Shown: piece by piece, positions 5,226 to 9,493 of the stretch
Layout: each line of letters starts with the position of its first letter
Position numbering within the stretch: position 1 is the stretch's first letter
Notes under the pieces: generated by a model
Told to the model about the DNA's origin: nothing
Seen by the model: the letters and a program-made list of their open reading frames with translations, nothing else
Database searches by the model: none
Assembly: GCA_018823385.1 (NCBI GenBank)
Contig: JAHJIK010000077.1
Coordinates: 1 to 9,493 of the forward strand
Direction of reading: 5' to 3'
Length of the DNA stretch: 9,493 nucleotides
From: Patescibacteria group bacterium
GTDB lineage: Bacteria; Patescibacteriota; Minisyncoccia; Phycocordibacterales; Phycocordibacteraceae
Translations under genes and position numbers: made by a program

Positions 5226-5663
5226 ATGAACAAGTACCTCCTCGCACTCGGCGGCATCAGCATACTCCTTATGTATGGCATTTTGCTGTGGACACCAAAA
5301 CCTGTAGAGCAAACAGAAACACCTGTAGCCGAAATGCAAATAGAGGTCGTGGATACGGAAGCCGCACGTGAACAGGGATTGTCGGGCAGAACAGACGTAC
5401 CTGATAACTATGGAATGCTGTTTGTGTTTGAAACGAAGGACCGGTACTCCTTCTGGATGAAAGACATGCTTGTACCGATAGATATCATTTGGCTTGCTGA
5501 CGATGGAAGTATTGTAGAAATCGAAGACTCTGTCTCACCAGATACATACCCGAATAGTTTTACGGCTCCAACACCAGTTAAATACGTACTTGAGACAAGG
5601 GCGAGGTACGCGCGCGATAACGGATGGGGGATTGGGACAAACGTTCCTATCGAACTACCATAG
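5226..5663 (+). CDS. DUF192 family exported or membrane-anchored protein
   Basis: The product is 145 residues: a hydrophobic N-terminal helix (about 4-22) acting as signal anchor or uncleaved signal, a short linker, then a DUF192 domain (about 37-143). Its conserved features are EAAREQGLSGR (45-55), the GMLFVFE turn (63-69), SFWMKDMLVPIDIIWL (75-90), and a final VKYVLETRARYARDNGWGIG (118-137), corresponding to the family's VLE...G...I..GD segment. DUF192 proteins are small extracytoplasmic beta-fold proteins with no established activity. No lipobox cysteine is present. The start follows ATATAT with no SD, directly behind a promoter. The next gene begins 4 nt after the stop, so the two are probably co-transcribed. 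Confidence 0.9.
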   Translation: MNKYLLALGGISILLMYGILLWTPKPVEQTETPVAEMQIEVVDTEAAREQGLSGRTDVPDNYGMLFVFETKDRYSFWMKDMLVPIDIIWLADDGSIVEIEDSVSPDTYPNSFTAPTPVKYVLETRARYARDNGWGIGTNVPIELP

Positions 5664-5667
5664 ACAT

Positions 5668-6129
5668 ATGCCAGCCGAATGGACTGAAGATGAACTAGAG
5701 ATGCTTGCCAATGCCACGTCCTTGGAAGAGGTTGGGCGCATTTCAGTACTGCACCTGGCACGCATAGCAACGACCGGTTCGGTCATCCAGCTGTGTGGAC
5801 CTATGACGACGGGCGGAGCTGGAAACCTGGAAGCCAACATGCGACGCTTCGAACAAGCTATATACAGTGCTGCGAAAGAAGGGCATGTCACCTTCAACCA
5901 AATTCCAATACAGTCTGCGATCATACGTATCACCGATCATCACCAGACAAAGATATACAACACGGATATTCTTGATGTGTTGTACGCACAAATATTCGAA
6001 TGCGGACATGTAAAGACTGCATATTTCTTGCCAGACTGGGAGTCCTCCAGGGGTGCTTGTTGGGAACGTGAGCGAACAAGTGCACTGGGTATTGATATAC
6101 AAGAGTGTCCAGAACACTGGGTGGTATAG
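5668..6129 (+). CDS. DUF4406 / nucleoside 2-deoxyribosyltransferase-like protein
   Basis: The product is 153 residues with no membrane segment. After a helical N-terminus (1-34), VIQLCGPMTTGG (39-50) resembles the GPMxG nucleotide-binding loop of the nucleoside 2-deoxyribosyltransferase superfamily. Later, DVLYAQIFECGHVKTAYFLPDWESSRGACWERERTSALGI (103-142, quoted here as separate motifs: FLPDWESSRGA and the Glu of CWERE) matches the LPGWExSxGAxxE pattern that carries the catalytic Glu region in that fold. No enzymatic role or substrate can be read. Such proteins occur in phages and in cellular genomes, with roles proposed in nucleotide salvage. ATG 5668 is chosen because the frame upstream overlaps the DUF192 gene; it follows ACAT with no SD. 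The stop codon lies inside the region just upstream of the rnpB promoter. Confidence 0.6.
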   Translation: MPAEWTEDELEMLANATSLEEVGRISVLHLARIATTGSVIQLCGPMTTGGAGNLEANMRRFEQAIYSAAKEGHVTFNQIPIQSAIIRITDHHQTKIYNTDILDVLYAQIFECGHVKTAYFLPDWESSRGACWERERTSALGIDIQECPEHWVV

Positions 6130-6140
6130 CTCGAATTCTG

Positions 6141-6149
6141 TGGTATAGT
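6141..6149 (+). promoter_or_regulatory. Extended -10 promoter of rnpB
   Basis: TGGTATAGT is an extended -10 (TG, G, TATAGT) placed so that transcription starts near 6156, at the 5' strand of the P1 helix. The -35 position overlaps the end of the upstream gene and is weak. Confidence 0.65.
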
Positions 6150-6155
6150 TTGTAC

Positions 6156-6482
6156 GGACCGGTTCAGGCGATCGCTGTGCTGCAAAGCATAGAGGAAAGT
6201 CCGAGCACAGGCAGGTAACTGCAGACAGGTAGCGGGTAACGCCCGTCCGCTGAAAAGCGCGAGGTGCGAACAGAAACGTCCGATTCCGAAAGGATAGGAA
6301 TTCTCTTCCGGGAGAATGGGTGTGTAGTGATGCACAACTGAAACGGCTAAATCCTTACCCCTGTGCAAGGCCGTGCCCACCTTCGTGTGGGAGCGCCGCT
6401 CGAGGTTGTTGGTAACAACAATCCCAGATAGATGATCGTCCGCTCTTCGGAGTGACAGAACTCGGCTTATCGAACCGGTATC
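6156..6482 (+). ncRNA. rnpB: RNase P RNA (bacterial)
   Basis: This is the catalytic RNA that removes tRNA 5' leaders. The ends pair as helix P1: ACCGGTTC (6158-6165) with GAACCGGT (6472-6479). The universally conserved blocks are present in order: GAGGAAAGTCC (6192-6202), the 5' side of P4; ACAGAAAC (6270-6277); GCAAGGCC (6365-6372); TAGATGATCG (6429-6438); and ACAGAACTCGGCTTAT (6455-6470), the 3' conserved block. At about 327 nt it is slightly shorter than E. coli RNase P RNA. The loop aligning with L15 reads GGCTAA (6345-6350) rather than GGTAA. Exact ends are estimated from P1 and the promoter. It has its own promoter and a strong terminator, and no protein gene overlaps it. Confidence 0.96.
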
Positions 6483-6486
6483 TACC

Positions 6487-6524
6487 ATATGAAAGAACCA
6501 CCTTCACGGGTGGTTCTTTCATAT
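6487..6524 (+). terminator. rnpB terminator, 16-bp perfect hairpin
   Basis: ATATGAAAGAACCACC (6487-6502) pairs perfectly with GGTGGTTCTTTCATAT (6509-6524) around a 6-nt loop, 4 nt after the end of rnpB. As at the groEL terminator, the A and T runs lie within the stem and no separate T tract follows. Confidence 0.85.
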
Positions 6525-6560
6525 CCACGTGCACAAACTATTTTAGAAGTAAGTGTGCGC

Positions 6561-6566
6561 TATACT
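6561..6566 (+). promoter_or_regulatory. Candidate -10 box for the ligase/TPR-murJ operon
   Basis: TATACT, with only a weak -35 17 bp upstream (CTATTT, 6538-6543). Transcription near 6573 would give a leader of about 30 nt. GAGGGG in that leader (about 6580-6585) is 18 nt from ATG 6604, too far for a normal SD. Confidence 0.4.
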
Positions 6567-6603
6567 AATCATATTATTCGAGGGGTTCCGTTTATATATT
6601 TAT

Positions 6604-8994
6604 ATGCAAGATCAAAAAAAGATTACCAAACGTTTCTCATTTGATGCAGCTGCAACATGGTCACTCATTGTGACAATTGCAATTGCGACGCTCGCGTTTA
6701 TTCCTTCAGCCGTCATTCCGTTCCTGTACACAAAGGTAACGCTTCTGGCACTGGGTGTTCTACTAACGTTAACGTTCTTCATTCTCGCCCGCCTAACTAA
6801 GGGAAGCATTATTGTCCCGCCTATGTTCTTGGTCGGTGCGCTTTGGCTTGTGCCGCTTGCGTATGCGCTGTCGACACTCTTTTCAGGCATTGCACCCGCG
6901 ACAGCCTTTTTTGGAGGTGATTTAGAGCAAGATACACTTGGCTTCATGGTGCTCATTGCATTGCTTGCAACGCTTGCAGCGCTCGTCTTCCGACGGACAA
7001 GTCAGTACAAAATGTACTTTGGTCTGACAGGTGTCGTTCTATGTATCACGCTCGTGGTGCAGATCTTGTTTGTAGTTGCTGGTAAATTTATGCCAGAAGC
7101 GGTTTCCCCTACAACCTCTATCGTTGGCTCGTTCGCTGATATGGCCATGTTGGCTGGTCTTGGTGCTATTGCCGGACTCCTCACACTTCGCTCTGTTGCA
7201 CTTTCAACTAAGAAAAGAATAGTTGTTATATCCGTCATCGCCCTTTCATTTGCTGTTCTTGCACTCGCAAATATGATTTGGGTATGGATTCTTGTTGCAC
7301 TCGTTGCTCTCGCTCTCTTTATCGAAGCAATCATGCATCGTCACACACCAGCTGATGATGCTGATCTTGAAGGGGTTGAAACACTAACAACTGATGTTGA
7401 AGAGGAGAGTACAAGTGCACAGTCTCTTGCTGCACCTCTTATTGCGCTGGCAATCTCTCTCTTCTTCCTTATTGGAAGCACGAGTATTGGTGCTGAAATC
7501 AGCCGAGTAATGGGAACAAGCCCGTTCGATGTTCGTCCATCCTGGGCTGCAACGTTTAATATCGGTAGTCATGTGTACGCGTCATCACCGCTTGTAGGAT
7601 CTGGTCCGTCATCGTTTGGTGAACAGTGGCTGGCGTTCCGCGATGCTGGCTTAAATGAGACAATCTTCTGGAATGTAGACTTTGTGTCTGGTATTGGATT
7701 TATCCCAACATCATTCGTTACAACTGGTATTCTCGGCGTTCTTGCATGGCTTGGATTCATCGCAGCCTTCTTGTACTTCGGTCTTCGAGCGCTCTTGTTT
7801 AGTCGTCCACAGGATATGTATGTTCGATACGTATCATTGATTTCCTTCACGACAGCGCTCTACGTGCTTGTCCTCTCAGTATTCAATGTGCCAGGACCAA
7901 TACTCCTTGCGCTCGGATTCATTTCAGTTGGAATCTTTATTTCATCGCTTCGCTATGGAAAAGATGCTCGCAAAGAGTGGGGAATCGTCTTCTCAAAGAG
8001 TCCTCGTGTCGGTTTCGTTGTGGTATTCATGCTCACACTCCTGCTCCTAGGTGTGGTATACGGCTCCTATGTATTCGTAGAGCGGTACCTTGGAAAGGTT
8101 GCTTATGCTGAGGCATCAAATGCACTAGCCGCAGGTCAACTTGATGCTGCAGCGGTTGCAACGAACCGTGCAATTCTCTTTGCTCCTTCAGATAGCGCAT
8201 ATCAGCTTGCAGCAGCAATTGGCATTGCGCGAATGAATGAAATTGCATCTGATACGACACTTGCAGCATCTGATGCTCAAACACTCTTCCAGGAGTCTCT
8301 ATCTGAAAGCATCAGCGCTGCTGATCAGGCAACACGACTTGCGCCTAATAACTACCAAAACTGGGCAGTACTTGGAAGTGTCTATCAAACAGTAGTGCCA
8401 CTTAAAATTGACGGTGCATACGAGAATGCAAAGACTGCATACGACCGTGCAATTGCCCTCAATCCATCAAACCCAACTCTTCCATATGTAGTGGCTCAGT
8501 TGGAGATTGCGCACGGCAACAATGCAGAAGCTGAGAAGTATCTACTGAACTCAATCGGCCTAAAGCGTGATTACACACAAGCAATCTTCCTTCTCTCACA
8601 GATTCAGGTTGCTGAAGGACGTGCTCGTGAGGCACTTGAGGCAGCTGAAGCTGCGGCATACTTCGCACCAAACGATCCTACCGTTTTGTTCCAGGTTGGT
8701 CTTCTTCGATCTGGTACTGGCGATGCTGACGGAGCAATCGAAGCATTTGCTCGTGCTGTTGAGTTGAATCCTCAATATGCAAATGCACGCTTCTTCCTCG
8801 CTGTTGCATATGCAACAAAGGGTCGATATGCAGATGCACTTGCAGAGCTTGAAACCGTTGGAGCACTTTCAGCTGAGAATGCAGCAGCTGTTGAGCCTGA
8901 CATGAAGTTGCTACGGGCTAATAAGAACCCGTTCCCACCTTCACGACTTGGGGCACTTGGTATCCCGCAGCCAGGCGTTTCTGACGGACAGTAG
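6604..8994 (+). CDS. Polytopic O-antigen-ligase-like membrane protein with C-terminal TPRs
   Basis: The product is 796 residues. Residues 18-490 hold about a dozen hydrophobic helices with an acidic loop (250-272, rich in D/E) and a large loop (about 297-360) containing SPLVGSGPSSFGEQW (328-342), resembling the G-x-GP-x-x-F motif in the main periplasmic loop of Wzy/WaaL-type glycan polymerases and ligases. The rest (about 497-770) is a TPR superhelix: alpha-hairpin repeats such as AKTAYDRAIALNPSNP (609-624) and DGAIEAFARAVELNPQYA (709-726), rich in Ala. It probably moves or attaches a lipid-linked glycan at the cell surface, with TPRs recruiting partners; the substrate is unknown. ATG 6604 is used because the in-frame GTG at 6553 lies upstream of the -10 box. 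The start follows TTTATATATTTAT without an SD. murJ follows 6 nt after the stop. Confidence 0.8.
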   Translation: MQDQKKITKRFSFDAAATWSLIVTIAIATLAFIPSAVIPFLYTKVTLLALGVLLTLTFFILARLTKGSIIVPPMFLVGALWLVPLAYALSTLFSGIAPATAFFGGDLEQDTLGFMVLIALLATLAALVFRRTSQYKMYFGLTGVVLCITLVVQILFVVAGKFMPEAVSPTTSIVGSFADMAMLAGLGAIAGLLTLRSVALSTKKRIVVISVIALSFAVLALANMIWVWILVALVALALFIEAIMHRHTPADDADLEGVETLTTDVEEESTSAQSLAAPLIALAISLFFLIGSTSIGAEISRVMGTSPFDVRPSWAATFNIGSHVYASSPLVGSGPSSFGEQWLAFRDAGLNETIFWNVDFVSGIGFIPTSFVTTGILGVLAWLGFIAAFLYFGLRALLFSRPQDMYVRYVSLISFTTALYVLVLSVFNVPGPILLALGFISVGIFISSLRYGKDARKEWGIVFSKSPRVGFVVVFMLTLLLLGVVYGSYVFVERYLGKVAYAEASNALAAGQLDAAAVATNRAILFAPSDSAYQLAAAIGIARMNEIASDTTLAASDAQTLFQESLSESISAADQATRLAPNNYQNWAVLGSVYQTVVPLKIDGAYENAKTAYDRAIALNPSNPTLPYVVAQLEIAHGNNAEAEKYLLNSIGLKRDYTQAIFLLSQIQVAEGRAREALEAAEAAAYFAPNDPTVLFQVGLLRSGTGDADGAIEAFARAVELNPQYANARFFLAVAYATKGRYADALAELETVGALSAENAAAVEPDMKLLRANKNPFPPSRLGALGIPQPGVSDGQ

Positions 8995-9000
8995 TTCTCA

Positions 9001-9493
9001 ATGGTCTCGAAGATACTGGAAAGAATGGCAGCTCCAGTACGGAGTATGGCCAGACCGATACGGGGGCTCCATCAAGCTGCGTATCTTCTTGCCGGACTGA
9101 CCCTCGCATCGCAATTGCTTGCACTGTTTCGTGATCGAATATTTGCAACAGGCTTTGGTGCTGGGCAAACACTCGATCTCTACTATGCGGCCTTTAAGAT
9201 TCCAGATCTTGTCTTCGCTCTCATTGCATCCCTTGTGTCAGCATATGTGCTAATCCCGCTCATTGCTGGTTCGACAAAGAAAGAATCGAGAGAAATACTC
9301 TCACAAACAATCTCGTTCCTCGTCATTGGGGGCGGGATTATTTGTTCAGTATTGTGGTTCGTTATGCCGCAATTACTCTCACTCTTGTATCCTGGTTTTG
9401 CTGGTTCGCCTGATCTAGACAGCTTTATTTTCCTTTCGAGAATCCTGCTACTTCAGCCGATCCTTCTAGGCGTTTCAGGCATAGTTACGAGTG
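9001..9493 (+). CDS. murJ: Lipid II flippase MurJ (MviN family), 3' truncated by the window
   Basis: ATG 9001 opens a frame that stays open to the right edge, 164 codons. After a basic N-terminus (M1 to about R21) comes SQLLALFRDRIFATGFGAG (38-56) and DLYYAAFKIPDLVFALIAS (59-77), the canonical first and second helices of MurJ/MviN with the conserved Arg and Asp residues (R44, R46, D59) that line the central cavity. A third helix starts about 103 and a fourth about 146. MurJ moves the peptidoglycan precursor lipid II across the inner membrane; full-length members have about 500 residues and 13-14 helices. It lies 6 nt after the ligase/TPR gene, presumably in one operon. No SD is obvious. MOP-family polysaccharide flippases (Wzx) are an alternative, but the RDRIFA...DLYYAAF pattern favours MurJ. 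Confidence 0.9.
   Translation, partial: MVSKILERMAAPVRSMARPIRGLHQAAYLLAGLTLASQLLALFRDRIFATGFGAGQTLDLYYAAFKIPDLVFALIASLVSAYVLIPLIAGSTKKESREILSQTISFLVIGGGIICSVLWFVMPQLLSLLYPGFAGSPDLDSFIFLSRILLLQPILLGVSGIVTS

Noticed and set aside
5940..6488. A 182-codon minus-strand open frame covering rnpB.
   Set aside because: It is antisense to a clearly conserved structural RNA and the product has no family features.
1..9493. Use of TGA as glycine or tryptophan, as in some CPR lineages.
   Set aside because: All conserved genes are complete with no in-frame TGA, and the 41-aa gene appears to use TGA as a stop. The rarity of TGA stops among the large genes is compatible with the standard code.
1..9493. CRISPR array, insertion sequence, prophage or defence cassette.
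   Set aside because: No regularly spaced repeats, transposase or integrase motifs, or defence-type domains were seen on either strand.

Overview
The window reads as a chromosomal stretch of a small-genome bacterium, most likely a Patescibacteria/CPR member of the Parcubacteria type. This rests on gene content and style, not on any search: a lemA-NUDIX-htpX cluster, a GspG-like pseudopilin, an O-antigen-ligase-like membrane protein fused to TPRs directly before murJ, tRNA without encoded CCA, very short intergenic gaps, and many starts with no Shine-Dalgarno (SD). The standard code fits: all main genes read through with no in-frame TGA.

Layout. (1) 1-280: divergent control region. On the minus strand the first 11 codons of an RND efflux permease run off the left edge; on the plus strand lies the groES promoter. 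The two -35 boxes form an inverted repeat. (2) 280-2237: groES-groEL chaperonin operon, closed by a symmetric terminator at 2250-2283. (3) 2299-2424, minus: a small gene missing from ordinary ORF calls, encoding a 41-residue one-helix protein with a strong SD; it converges on the same terminator. (4) 2534-4479: lemA, a NUDIX hydrolase and htpX, separated by 4-nt gaps. (5) 4509-4595: tRNA-Ser(GGA), abutting with no gap the stop codon of a convergent type IV/GspG-like pseudopilin (4596-5117, minus). (6) 5226-6129: a DUF192 exported protein and a DUF4406/deoxyribosyltransferase-like protein. (7) About 6156-6482: RNase P RNA (rnpB) with its own extended -10 promoter and a 16-bp hairpin terminator. 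(8) 6604-8994: polytopic ligase-like/TPR protein, then murJ (9001 to the right edge).

Themes. groES-groEL, LemA and HtpX are folding and membrane-proteostasis functions. The pilin, DUF192, ligase/TPR, MurJ and RND proteins belong to the cell surface. tRNA-Ser and rnpB are core RNA genes. No mobile element, CRISPR array or defence system is visible.

The most notable observations are the hidden 41-aa gene, the hidden RND start, promoters whose -10 box lies only 6-8 nt from the start codon (predicting leaderless mRNAs for lemA and the DUF192 gene), and a split in start type: the three best-supported minus-strand genes have SDs while the plus-strand genes mostly begin after a TATAT run. No clearly new multi-gene system was found.
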